Origin: Simplicispira metamorpha
GTDB taxonomy: Bacteria; Pseudomonadota; Gammaproteobacteria; Burkholderiales; Burkholderiaceae_C
Direction: 5' to 3'
Assembly: GCF_004341365.1 (NCBI RefSeq)
Contig: NZ_SLXH01000006.1
Span: forward strand, 81,481-145,480
Length of the DNA stretch: 64,000 nt
Under the pieces are notes generated by a model. It saw only the letters and a list, made by a program, of their open reading frames with translations. It had not been told where the DNA came from and made no database searches. Shown here piece after piece: positions 47,549-55,139 of the stretch; positions within the stretch are counted from its first letter, which is position 1; every line of letters starts with the position of its first letter. Both the position numbers and the translations under genes were made by a program.

Positions 47549-47623
47549 GGGTGATTAGCTCAGCGGTAGAGCACTGCCTTCACACGGCAGGGGTCACATG
47601 TTCGATCCATGTATCACCCACCA
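47549..47623 (+). tRNA. tRNA-Val (anticodon CAC), copy 2
   Basis: The sequence is the same over the whole 75 bases as copy 1, with CCA encoded. It lies 38 bases downstream of copy 1. Confidence 0.97.
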
Positions 47624-47629
47624 ATTCAA

Positions 47630-47662
47630 CCCTTGCAGGCCTTGTGTCTGCAAGGGTTTTTT
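47630..47662 (+). terminator. Intrinsic terminator after the tRNA-Val pair
   Basis: The arms CCCTTGCAG and CTGCAAGGG enclose a nine-base loop, followed by six T. Confidence 0.92.
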
Positions 47663-47775
47663 AATTTCTGGTTTTCGGGTTGCTGCTATTGATTTCGCTA
47701 AGATGAGCGTGCGTTGCGAAGCCATGTGCACAGTGCGTGGTTCGTAGCCCATTTATTTTCTAACGAAAGGCTTGT

Positions 47776-48087
47776 ATGACGAACTCCGTTTCCGACACCA
47801 TTTCCAGCACCCAGACTGAACTGGAAAAACTGGTCGCCGATTTGCGTGGATTGTTGTCCAGCAAAGACCTCGACAGCGTGCCTGAAATCAAAGTTCTGCG
47901 CCAACGTCTGGACGATGGTATGCACAACGTTCGCGATGCAGCAGTCCATGCGGCGCAGGAAGCTGCGCGCCAAGCCAAGGACGCTGCCCGTGCTGCCGAT
48001 CGCTATGCACACGATGAACCATGGCGTGTGGCTGGTGCCGCTATGGCGGTGGGCGCTTTGGTTGGTTTTCTGCTTGCGCGCCGCTGA
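47776..48087 (+). CDS. ElaB/YqjD-type (DUF883) membrane-anchored protein
   Basis: This 103-residue protein has a long amphipathic helical region (residues 10-75, Ala/Arg/Asp/Gln-rich, coiled-coil-like) and one C-terminal membrane helix (VAGAAMAVGALVGFLLARR), the layout of E. coli ElaB and YqjD. Those proteins tether ribosomes to the inner membrane in stationary phase. The same role here is inferred. It is the first of three small genes (with 48148 and 48540), the same order as yqjD-yqjE-yqjK in E. coli. Confidence 0.88.
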   Translation: MTNSVSDTISSTQTELEKLVADLRGLLSSKDLDSVPEIKVLRQRLDDGMHNVRDAAVHAAQEAARQAKDAARAADRYAHDEPWRVAGAAMAVGALVGFLLARR

Positions 48088-48147
48088 TCGGGGGCGACGG
48101 ATCGCGCTCCATCGTGCGGTCTTGCCAATCTTCAAGGAGGCCGCCAT

Positions 48148-48543
48148 ATGAACTGGATTTCCATGCTTGGTCTGGAAGCCTTTGTGGCACGTTGGCGCGC
48201 TTCACTGATTGAAGGCGCCATCGCCGCAGAGGACAGGCTGGAGCTGGCGCACTTGGAGTGGCAGGAGCAGAAAAGGCGTTTGCGCTATTTGCTGGTGCTG
48301 ACCATTTTGGTTGCTGGTCTGACCGTGGTAGCCCTCATCTTGTTGTCATTGGCCCTGATGGTTCATTTCTGGGATACGCCGCAGCGCATCTTGGTCGCTT
48401 GGCTGGTGGCTGGTGGCTGGCTTCTGTTGTGGGGTGCAGCAATGTGGGCCTTGGTGTCTATGGTGCACCAGGCAGGCAGTGCTTTTGCTCTGACACGCCG
48501 TGAACTGCTTCAGGACTGGCGTGGCATCAAGGAGCAGCTGTGA
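48148..48543 (+). CDS. YqjE-type / phage-holin-3-6-family membrane protein
   Basis: This 131-residue protein has an N-terminal amphipathic segment and two central membrane helices (about 47-70 and 80-105), with charged ends. The holin-family name reflects topology only, and no lysis genes are near. It overlaps the next gene in GTGA (48540-48543). Its role with the DUF883 neighbour is unknown. Confidence 0.85.
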   Translation: MNWISMLGLEAFVARWRASLIEGAIAAEDRLELAHLEWQEQKRRLRYLLVLTILVAGLTVVALILLSLALMVHFWDTPQRILVAWLVAGGWLLLWGAAMWALVSMVHQAGSAFALTRRELLQDWRGIKEQL

Positions 48544-48857
48544 ATATGCCGATTCCCATGGTTAAAAAACCGCTGCTGCCTACAGCAGAGCAGCAGCGTG
48601 TGCTGGCGCGCATTGCAGCCCAGCGTGAGCGTCTGGCTGCACGCAGAAGCCAGCGGTCGCAGTCGTTGGCCGCTGCGGTGAGAACCGGTCAAGGCGCCTT
48701 GCCCGAGACTTTGGTGTTGCGCCTGATGGTGTTTGTGAAACAACATCCTGTGGCCGTCGCTGCATTGGCAGGTGTTGCTCTGGCTGCTGGTCCTCGGCGG
48801 CTGGTGCGTTGGGCCAGTGTGGTGTGGCCCTTGGTGGTGCGATTGCGCTCTCGTTGA
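48540..48857 (+). CDS. Small basic membrane protein, third gene of the ElaB/YqjE cluster
   Basis: This 105-residue product starts from GTG 48540, or ATG 48546. It has an Arg-rich N-terminal half (AAQRERLAARRSQRSQSLAAA) and one membrane-spanning stretch (PVAVAALAGVALAAG, about 71-86), ending RLRSR. It occupies the yqjK position but I do not recognise clear YqjK similarity. Function unknown. Confidence 0.75.
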   Translation: MNMPIPMVKKPLLPTAEQQRVLARIAAQRERLAARRSQRSQSLAAAVRTGQGALPETLVLRLMVFVKQHPVAVAALAGVALAAGPRRLVRWASVVWPLVVRLRSR

Positions 48858-48870
48858 TATTTTGAGCACT

Positions 48871-48893
48871 ACAGGCGCCTTTGGGGCGCCTGT
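48871..48893. terminator. Hairpin between convergent genes
   Basis: The nine-base perfect arms ACAGGCGCC and GGCGCCTGT enclose a TTTGG loop, between the small membrane protein gene and pyrD. It has only a short T stretch (TCTTT) on the plus side, so termination strength is uncertain. Confidence 0.6.
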
Positions 48894-48903
48894 TCTTTGG
48901 TGG

Positions 48904-49986
48904 TTACGCCATCGTCTTGATCGCCTGTGCGGCTTTGCTGACCAAAGCCGGTCCTTCGTAGATCAATCCGGTGTAGATCTGCACCACATCGGCTCCGGCA
49001 CGTATTTTGGCCACGGCGGCGTCGGCGCTCATGATGCCACCCACGCCGATGATGGGGAAGCGGCTACCCAAGGCAGCACGCAGTTGGCGAATCACCTGGT
49101 TGCTCGCTTCCAGCACCGGCGCACCGCTCAAGCCACCAGTTTCATTGGCATGGCGCAACCCCTGCACGGCGCTGCGCCCAATCGTGGTGTTGGTGGCAAT
49201 CACGCCATCCATGCCATGGCGCTCCAGTGTCGAGGCGATGACTGCTACCTGTGCCTCGTCCAAATCCGGTGCAATCTTGACAAAAATAGGCACCCGCCGA
49301 GCTTGTGTGCCACCTTTGCCATCGGGGCGGGTGTACTGGCGGGCGAGCACCTCGCGCCGCTCCGCAATGGCGCCCAGCAGGCTGTCCAGCGCCGCATCGC
49401 TTTGCAGGGCGCGCAAATTTTGGGTGTTGGGGGAGCTGATGTTGACCGTAACGTAGTCTGCGTGGGGGTACACACCATCCAGACAGGTCAGGTAGTCTGC
49501 CGTCGCATTCTCGATAGGGGTGGCCGCGTTTTTGCCGATATTCAGGCCCAGCAGCATGGGGTGACGGCGTTTTTGCGTGCGGAACTTCGCTTGTTGCACG
49601 TTGCGTACAAAGGCGTTCAGTCCGTCGTTGTTGAAGCCCAACCGGTTGATCAGCGCTTTGGCCTCAGGTAAACGAAACATGCGTGGCTTGGGGTTGCCTG
49701 GTTGGGGCTTGGGCGTTACGGTGCCCACTTCCACAAAGCCAAAACCCATGGCGCCCAGCGCATCAATACAGCGGGCATTCTTGTCCAGGCCTGCAGCCAT
49801 GCCAACACGGTTTGGAAAAGTCAGGCCCGCCAGTTCAATCGGGTCATCCACCGTTTCGTTGCACCAGGCCCATTGCAGGGGGGTGCCTTGGCCGCGGGAA
49901 AGCATGTCCATGGTGAGGTCGTGGGCGGCTTCGGCGTCCATGCCAAACAAAAAGGGGCGGGTGAGGGCGTAGGGAATCAGTGACAT
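48904..49986 (-). CDS. pyrD: Dihydroorotate dehydrogenase (quinone), class 2
   Basis: PyrD oxidises dihydroorotate to orotate, passing electrons to quinone at the inner membrane. The 360-residue product has the N-terminal helix pair typical of class 2 ([24 protein letters not shown]), the FMN-barrel blocks [27 protein letters not shown] and [14 protein letters not shown] with the catalytic serine, and [33 protein letters not shown] at the phosphate end. It is divergent from rpiA, with 35 bases between starts. Confidence 0.97.
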   Translation of the reverse strand: MSLIPYALTRPFLFGMDAEAAHDLTMDMLSRGQGTPLQWAWCNETVDDPIELAGLTFPNRVGMAAGLDKNARCIDALGAMGFGFVEVGTVTPKPQPGNPKPRMFRLPEAKALINRLGFNNDGLNAFVRNVQQAKFRTQKRRHPMLLGLNIGKNAATPIENATADYLTCLDGVYPHADYVTVNISSPNTQNLRALQSDAALDSLLGAIAERREVLARQYTRPDGKGGTQARRVPIFVKIAPDLDEAQVAVIASTLERHGMDGVIATNTTIGRSAVQGLRHANETGGLSGAPVLEASNQVIRQLRAALGSRFPIIGVGGIMSADAAVAKIRAGADVVQIYTGLIYEGPALVSKAAQAIKTMA

Positions 49987-50021
49987 GGGGATAATTCAGG
50001 GTTCACCCCCGATTCTCTCCC

Positions 50022-50714
50022 ATGACGACCACTTCTTCCCCCCTGACCCAAGACGAACTCAAGGCCATGGTTGGCCAAGCCGCACTGCGCTATATCGCCC
50101 CCGGTGACATTGTGGGCGTGGGCACCGGCTCCACGGTCAACAAGTTCATTGATGCGCTGGCTACCATTAAAGACCAGGTTCGCGCCGCCGTTTCCAGCTC
50201 GGAAGCCAGCACTGCGCGCCTCCAGGCCATCGGCATTCCCGTACTGGATGCCAATGCGGTCGAGCAGTTGTCGGTGTATGTCGATGGCGCTGACGAAATC
50301 GATGGCCATGGTTACATGATCAAAGGTGGTGGTGCGGCGCTGACGCGCGAAAAAATCGTTGCTGCGCTGGCGCAGCGCTTTGTGTGCATTGCCGATGAGT
50401 CCAAGCGGGTGGCCACGCTGGGGCAATTTCCGCTGCCTGTTGAAGTCATTCCCATGGCCGCCCAGCAGATTGCACGCCGGTTTGCCGCCCTGGGTGGACA
50501 GGCCACTTTGCGGCTGAAAGATGGTCAGCCACTGGTTACCGATAACGGCCAGCATATTTTGGATGTGCATGGTCTGCGCATTACCGACCCGCTGGCGTTC
50601 GAGTCTGCGGTGAACCAGTGGCCTGGTGTGGTGACAGTAGGCGTTTTTGCACACCAGAAAGCCTCGGTGTGCCTTTTGGGTACGGCCAGCGGCGTGGAAA
50701 CTCTGACGTATTGA
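50022..50714 (+). CDS. rpiA: Ribose-5-phosphate isomerase A
   Basis: RpiA interconverts ribose-5-phosphate and ribulose-5-phosphate in the pentose phosphate pathway. The 230-residue product contains [15 protein letters not shown], the catalytic DGADEIDG region, [16 protein letters not shown] and an ending with [20 protein letters not shown]. Length and motifs are normal. Confidence 0.97.
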   Translation: MTTTSSPLTQDELKAMVGQAALRYIAPGDIVGVGTGSTVNKFIDALATIKDQVRAAVSSSEASTARLQAIGIPVLDANAVEQLSVYVDGADEIDGHGYMIKGGGAALTREKIVAALAQRFVCIADESKRVATLGQFPLPVEVIPMAAQQIARRFAALGGQATLRLKDGQPLVTDNGQHILDVHGLRITDPLAFESAVNQWPGVVTVGVFAHQKASVCLLGTASGVETLTY

Positions 50715-50720
50715 GTGTTC

Positions 50721-50740
50721 CGATGCCCGCTTGGGCATCG
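50721..50740. terminator. Hairpin between rpiA and the DUF4124 gene
   Basis: The perfect eight-base arms CGATGCCC and GGGCATCG enclose CTT-type loop bases, between two convergent genes. There is no T run, so its role as terminator is uncertain. Confidence 0.4.
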
Positions 50741-50755
50741 CCGTCCCCCGCGTTC

Positions 50756-51409
50756 TCAGAAGCGTATGCCTGCCGGGTTGCTGGGTGCGGGGCCTTGCGC
50801 AGGCAGTGGCATTCCTGTGTTGGGTGGCGCTGGTGTGCGGTCTTCGTTGGGCCGCGCCGCAGGCTCGGCGCGTTTGATTGCTACCAAAGGCGTGGCCGCC
50901 GGGCGACGGTAGCTGGGCGGTAACTGCGACTGCGTGGGGTAACCCGCCGCGTTCAGGTACTGCGTCCACTCGCTGTCAGAGAAGCCTTGCAGCTGTTGGT
51001 TGCCGATGGAGCCAAACGGCAAACTGGTGTTGCCGCTCAGCCGTTTGAGTGCTTCGATGTCCTCGTTGCTGCCGACAGTGCGTTCTGTGAACGGGATGCC
51101 CCGGCTGACCAGCATGCTGCGTGCGCTGGCGCAGGGCGCACAGTCGGCAGCCGTGTACAGCGTGACGGGAAAGCGTGCGGCAATCTGGCCCAACGCATAA
51201 GGCAGGGTCGACCCTGCCCCACTATCCTGCACCGTGGCTGCACGCCCCTCTGCGGCTACCGGTGCCTCATTGCTGGGGGAGCGGTCAGAGAAGGTGACTT
51301 TGCCGTCGGGGCCGACGATGCGGTAAACCTGCTGTGCCTGGGCTGTGCCAGCCCCGGCCAGCAAGCCCAGCGCCGCAGCCACTGCCAAGGTGTGGGAAAA
51401 GAAATGCAT
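50756..51409 (-). CDS. Exported DUF4124 and glutaredoxin-like protein
   Basis: The 217-residue protein has a signal peptide (HTLAVAAALGLLAGAGTAQA, cleaved near residue 26) followed by a short DUF4124 domain (QVYRIVGPDGKVTFSDRSP). A glutaredoxin-like domain follows (about 80-160) with the redox motif CAPC in TAADCAPCASARS and the substrate cis-Pro region LPFGSI. The tail from about 165 is Pro-rich. The start at 51409 gives the cleanest signal peptide. A periplasmic thiol-redox role is inferred; the substrate is unknown. An N-terminal extension to 51451 is also open. Confidence 0.85.
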   Translation of the reverse strand: MHFFSHTLAVAAALGLLAGAGTAQAQQVYRIVGPDGKVTFSDRSPSNEAPVAAEGRAATVQDSGAGSTLPYALGQIAARFPVTLYTAADCAPCASARSMLVSRGIPFTERTVGSNEDIEALKRLSGNTSLPFGSIGNQQLQGFSDSEWTQYLNAAGYPTQSQLPPSYRRPAATPLVAIKRAEPAARPNEDRTPAPPNTGMPLPAQGPAPSNPAGIRF

Positions 51410-51471
51410 GGGTTGTCTCCAGAAATAGCGGCAACGGGCACGCCACGCCAAGGTGCTGTGCTATGGCCTGA

Positions 51472-53502
51472 TCAGGCCATGCCCTGGTGGCGCAACAATG
51501 CGTCCAGGCTGGGCTCGCGGCCCCGGAAGGCTTTGAATGACTCCATGGCCGGGCGGCTGCCGCCTGCTTCCAGAATGGCTTGGCGGTAGCGGCGGCCCGT
51601 CTCGGCGTTGGGGGTGCCATCTGCGGCGGCGGTTTCTTCAAAGGCGGCGTAGGCATCGGCACTAAGCACTTCAGCCCACTTGTAGCTGTAATACCCTGCC
51701 GCGTAGCCACCAGCAAAGATGTGGCTGAAAGTGTGCGCAGTGCGGCTGAACGCCGGTGGTTGCAGTACAGCGACTTCGGCGCGCACCAGCTCCAGCAGGG
51801 GCATGAAATCTTGTGCCGGGTCATGCTCGGTGTGCAGCAGCATGTCGAACAGCGAGAACTCGATCTGGCGCAGCGTCTGCATGCCGCTCTGGAAGTTCTT
51901 GGCTGCAATCATCTTGTCGAACAGGGCGCGTGGCAGCGGTTCGCCGGTGTCGGCGTGGGCAGTCATGTGCTTGAGCACATCCCACTCCCAGCAGAAGTTT
52001 TCCATGAACTGGCTGGGCAGTTCTACGGCATCCCATTCCACGCCGCCAATGCCCGATACGTCGCGCTCGTTCACCTGGGTCAGCATGTGGTGCAGGCCGT
52101 GGCCAAATTCATGGAACAGCGTGATCACATCGTCGTGGGTGAGCAGGGCGGGCTTGCCGTCCACACCGCTGGCAAAGTTGCACACCAGATGCGCCACCGG
52201 GGTTTGCAACTGGCCGTTGTCCGGGCGCAGCCAACGGGTGCGCACATCGTCCATCCAGGCGCCGCCACGCTTGCCGTTGCGCGCAGGCAAATCCAGGTAG
52301 AACTGGCCGACCAGCTGGCCATCGCGCTCGATGCGGTAGAACTCCACCGCCGGGTGCCACACTGGCGCCTGGTCGCGGCGGATGGCCACTTCAAACAGCG
52401 TTTCAATGATCTTGAACAGACCCGCCAGCACTTTGGGCGCCGGGAAGTATTGGCGCAGCTCCTGCTCGCTGAAGGCGTAGCGCGCTTCTTTGAGCTTTTC
52501 TGCCACATACGGCCAGTCCCAGGGCTGGGGGTCTGGCAAATTCAGGTGTTCGGCGGCAAAGGCGCGCAAATCGGCCACGTCTTTTTCAGCGTAAGGCCGG
52601 GCCCGTTGGGCCAGATCGCGCAAAAACGCAATGACCTGTGCGGGCGACTCGGCCATCTTGGGCACCACCGAGACTTCGCCAAAGTTGACGTAGCCCAGCA
52701 GTTGGGCTTCTTCCTGGCGCAGGGCCAGGATTTCGCGGATGAAGCCGGTGTTGTCGAATTGCAGCGCCTCTGCCGGGGCCTGGTCGGAGGCGCGGGTGAC
52801 GTAGGCGCGGTACAGCGTGGCGCGCAGGGCGCTGCTGTGCGCAAACTGCATCACCGGCAGGTAGCAGGGCATCTTCAGCGTGAGTTGGTAGCCGTCTTTG
52901 CCCAGGGCCTGGGCGGCAGCGCGGGCGGTGCGTTGCACGTCGTCGGGCAGGCCAGCGACTTCGTCGGCGCTGGCGTAGTAGGTGTAGGCGTCGGTGGCAT
53001 CGAGTGCGTTTTCGCTGAATTTTTGCTGCAACTCGGCCATGCGCTCCTGGATTTGCGCGAACCGCTCTTTGTCAGCGCCCGTCAGTTCAGCGCCCGAGAG
53101 CACAAAGTTGCGCACGGCATTGCGGTGCGCCTGGCGCTGTTCGCTGTTGAGCAGCGCCGGATCCATGGCTTTGTATTTGGCGTAAAGGCGCTCGTCGGCG
53201 CCCAAGCGCGTCCAGAAATCGGTGACGCGCGGCAGGGCCTCGTTGTAGGCGGCGCGCAGTTCGGGCGTATCGGCCACGCTGTTGAGGTGGCTTACGGCCC
53301 CCCAGGCCCGGCCCAGCGCCTCGGTGGCTACATCCAGCACCTGCGCCATGGCATTCCAGCGGGCGGGAAAATCGGGCGCAGTGACGGTTTCCAGGGCTGC
53401 ATTGGCGCGCTCCAGTAGCACGTCCATGGCGGGCGCCACGTCAGCGGGGGTGATGCGATCGAACGCGGGCAGGTCGGTGAAGGCGAGGAGGGGATTGCTC
53501 AT
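51472..53502 (-). CDS. prlC: Oligopeptidase A (M3 metallopeptidase)
   Basis: PrlC degrades peptides, including cleaved signal peptides, in the cytoplasm. The 676-residue protein has the zinc-binding motif HEFGHGLHH and the third ligand region downstream, and starts MSNPLLAFTDLPAFDRI like other OpdA/PrlC proteins. Length is typical. folD follows upstream on the same strand, after a 74-base gap. Confidence 0.95.
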   Translation of the reverse strand: MSNPLLAFTDLPAFDRITPADVAPAMDVLLERANAALETVTAPDFPARWNAMAQVLDVATEALGRAWGAVSHLNSVADTPELRAAYNEALPRVTDFWTRLGADERLYAKYKAMDPALLNSEQRQAHRNAVRNFVLSGAELTGADKERFAQIQERMAELQQKFSENALDATDAYTYYASADEVAGLPDDVQRTARAAAQALGKDGYQLTLKMPCYLPVMQFAHSSALRATLYRAYVTRASDQAPAEALQFDNTGFIREILALRQEEAQLLGYVNFGEVSVVPKMAESPAQVIAFLRDLAQRARPYAEKDVADLRAFAAEHLNLPDPQPWDWPYVAEKLKEARYAFSEQELRQYFPAPKVLAGLFKIIETLFEVAIRRDQAPVWHPAVEFYRIERDGQLVGQFYLDLPARNGKRGGAWMDDVRTRWLRPDNGQLQTPVAHLVCNFASGVDGKPALLTHDDVITLFHEFGHGLHHMLTQVNERDVSGIGGVEWDAVELPSQFMENFCWEWDVLKHMTAHADTGEPLPRALFDKMIAAKNFQSGMQTLRQIEFSLFDMLLHTEHDPAQDFMPLLELVRAEVAVLQPPAFSRTAHTFSHIFAGGYAAGYYSYKWAEVLSADAYAAFEETAAADGTPNAETGRRYRQAILEAGGSRPAMESFKAFRGREPSLDALLRHQGMA

Positions 53503-53576
53503 GCGGGGTCAGATGGCGTTGCCGCGCATCAGTTCAATACGAAGGGCCGTGGCGGATGAAAAATGGCGCGCAGATT

Positions 53577-54434
53577 TCAGCCTGCCGCAGCGCGCTCGGC
53601 CGCCTCCAGGGTGTTGACCAGCAGCATGGTGATGGTCATGGGGCCTACGCCGCCGGGCACCGGGGTGATGTAGCCCGCCACTGCCTTGACGCCATCAAAG
53701 TCCACATCGCCGCAGAGCTTGCCTTCATCGTTGCGGTTCATGCCCACGTCAATCACCACGGCGCCGGGCTTGACCATGTCAGCAGTGAGCACGTTGCGCT
53801 TGCCCACGGCGGCGACCACGATGTCTGCCTGGCGCGTCATGGCGGCCAGATCAAAGGTGCCGCTGTGGCAGACGGTGACGGTGGCGTTGGCTGCCAGCAG
53901 CATCATGGCCATGGGTTTGCCGACGATGTTGCTGCGGCCAATCACGACCGCGTGCTTGCCGCGCAAATCCTTCATGCCGATGGATTCGAGCATCTTCATG
54001 CAGCCATAGGGTGTGCAGGCTTTGAAGCCGACTTCGCCCACCATCAGCGCACCCGCGCTGGCTACGTGGAAGCCGTCCACGTCCTTCAGCGGCGAGATGG
54101 CTTCAATCACTTTGTGGTCGTCGATGTGCGCAGGCAGTGGCAGTTGCACCAGGATGCCGTGGATGGCCGGGTCGTTGTTCAGCGCCTCGACGCGGGCCAG
54201 CAGCTCGGCTTCGCTCAGGCTGGCGTCGTATTTCTCCAGCACCGAGTGCAGGCCGGCCTCTTCGCAGGCTTTGACTTTGTTGCGCACATAAACCTGGCTG
54301 GCGGGGTTGTCGCCCACCAGCACCACGGCCAGGCCGGGGGTGGTGCCGCGCGCGCGCAAGGCGGCTGCGCGCTGGGCCACTTCGGTGCGCAGTTGGCGCG
54401 AGAGGGCGTTGCCGTCAATCAGTTGGGCTGTCAT
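53577..54434 (-). CDS. folD: Methylenetetrahydrofolate dehydrogenase / methenyl-THF cyclohydrolase
   Basis: FolD is a bifunctional one-carbon enzyme making 10-formyl-THF with NADPH production. The 285-residue product has the catalytic lysine block [13 protein letters not shown], the substrate block [10 protein letters not shown], and the Rossmann NADP loop [17 protein letters not shown]. Its start is about 15 bases left of repeat copy 14, which separates it from the response regulator gene. Confidence 0.97.
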   Translation of the reverse strand: MTAQLIDGNALSRQLRTEVAQRAAALRARGTTPGLAVVLVGDNPASQVYVRNKVKACEEAGLHSVLEKYDASLSEAELLARVEALNNDPAIHGILVQLPLPAHIDDHKVIEAISPLKDVDGFHVASAGALMVGEVGFKACTPYGCMKMLESIGMKDLRGKHAVVIGRSNIVGKPMAMMLLAANATVTVCHSGTFDLAAMTRQADIVVAAVGKRNVLTADMVKPGAVVIDVGMNRNDEGKLCGDVDFDGVKAVAGYITPVPGGVGPMTITMLLVNTLEAAERAAAG

Positions 54435-54448
54435 TTGAGAATTCCAAT

Positions 54449-54508
54449 GAAAATAGGCTCTAGCGCTTACGTGGTGAGCGCTAGCAGCTATGAAAAAAGG
54501 AGCTTTCG
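54449..54508 (+). repeat. Palindromic repeat family, copy 14
   Basis: This contains AAAATAGGCTCTAGCGCTT, a loop, then GAGCGCTAGCAGCTATG and AAAAAAGGAGCTTTCG. The hairpin arms CTAGCGCT and AGCGCTAG are perfect. Confidence 0.85.
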
Positions 54509-54512
54509 CCCC

Positions 54513-55139
54513 TCAGGCCTTGGGTGCGTTTTGCCCCAGGGCAATCTTGAGCAAATCGGCCACGGTGTTGGCGCCGAGCTTTTCCATGATGTTGGCGCGG
54601 TGCGCTTCCACCGTTTTGATGCTGATGCCCAGATCGTCGGCGATCTGCTTGTTCAGGCGGCCAGCGACGATGCGTTCCAGCACCTGGGCTTCGCGGGTGG
54701 TGAGCTTGGAGAGCAGAGCGTCGCGGCTGGCGGCCTGCTGGTGGCCGGTGAAAGCCTCGCGGGCATGCTCCAGCATGCGTTCGACCAGTCCTACCAGTTC
54801 TTCTTCATTGAACGGCTTCTGGATGAAGTCCAACGCGCCCTTCTTCATGGTGTTCACGGCCATGGGCACATCGCCGTGGCCGGTGATGAAGACGATGGGC
54901 AGCGGCGACTTGCGCTCGATCAGCCGGTCTTGCAGCTCCAGCCCGGTCATGCCGCCCATGCGGATGTCCACGATCAGGCAGGCCACTTCGCGCTGGTCGT
55001 AGCGCGCCAGAAAGGATTCGGCCGAATCAAAGCAGCGTACCCGGTAGTCCTTTCCTTCGAGCAGCCATTGCAGCGAATCGCGCACGGCCTCGTCATCGTC
55101 GACTACGTAAACAGTGCCTTTTTTCGGAATCAAACTCAT
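54513..55139 (-). CDS. FixJ/NarL-type response regulator
   Basis: The 208-residue two-domain regulator has a receiver domain with acidic pocket VVDDDE, phospho-acceptor D58 (CLIVDIRM) and K108 (FIQKPF), then a LuxR-type helix-turn-helix (TTREAQVLERIVAGRLNKQIADDLGISIKTVEAHRANIMEKL). It is encoded after, and overlaps by four bases (ATGA), the PAS kinase, so the two are a cognate pair. The nearest plausible target is the divergent aceE operon or a carboxylate transport gene elsewhere (inference). Confidence 0.92.
   Translation of the reverse strand: MSLIPKKGTVYVVDDDEAVRDSLQWLLEGKDYRVRCFDSAESFLARYDQREVACLIVDIRMGGMTGLELQDRLIERKSPLPIVFITGHGDVPMAVNTMKKGALDFIQKPFNEEELVGLVERMLEHAREAFTGHQQAASRDALLSKLTTREAQVLERIVAGRLNKQIADDLGISIKTVEAHRANIMEKLGANTVADLLKIALGQNAPKA

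Noticed and set aside
47414..47662. tRNA pair as an integration site for a mobile element
   Set aside because: No integrase and no repeated tRNA 3' fragment; the next genes are ordinary small membrane proteins.
48148..48857. Holin-like genes as evidence of a prophage
   Set aside because: The holin-family match is a topology similarity shared with YqjE proteins; no phage structural, lysis or integrase genes are near.
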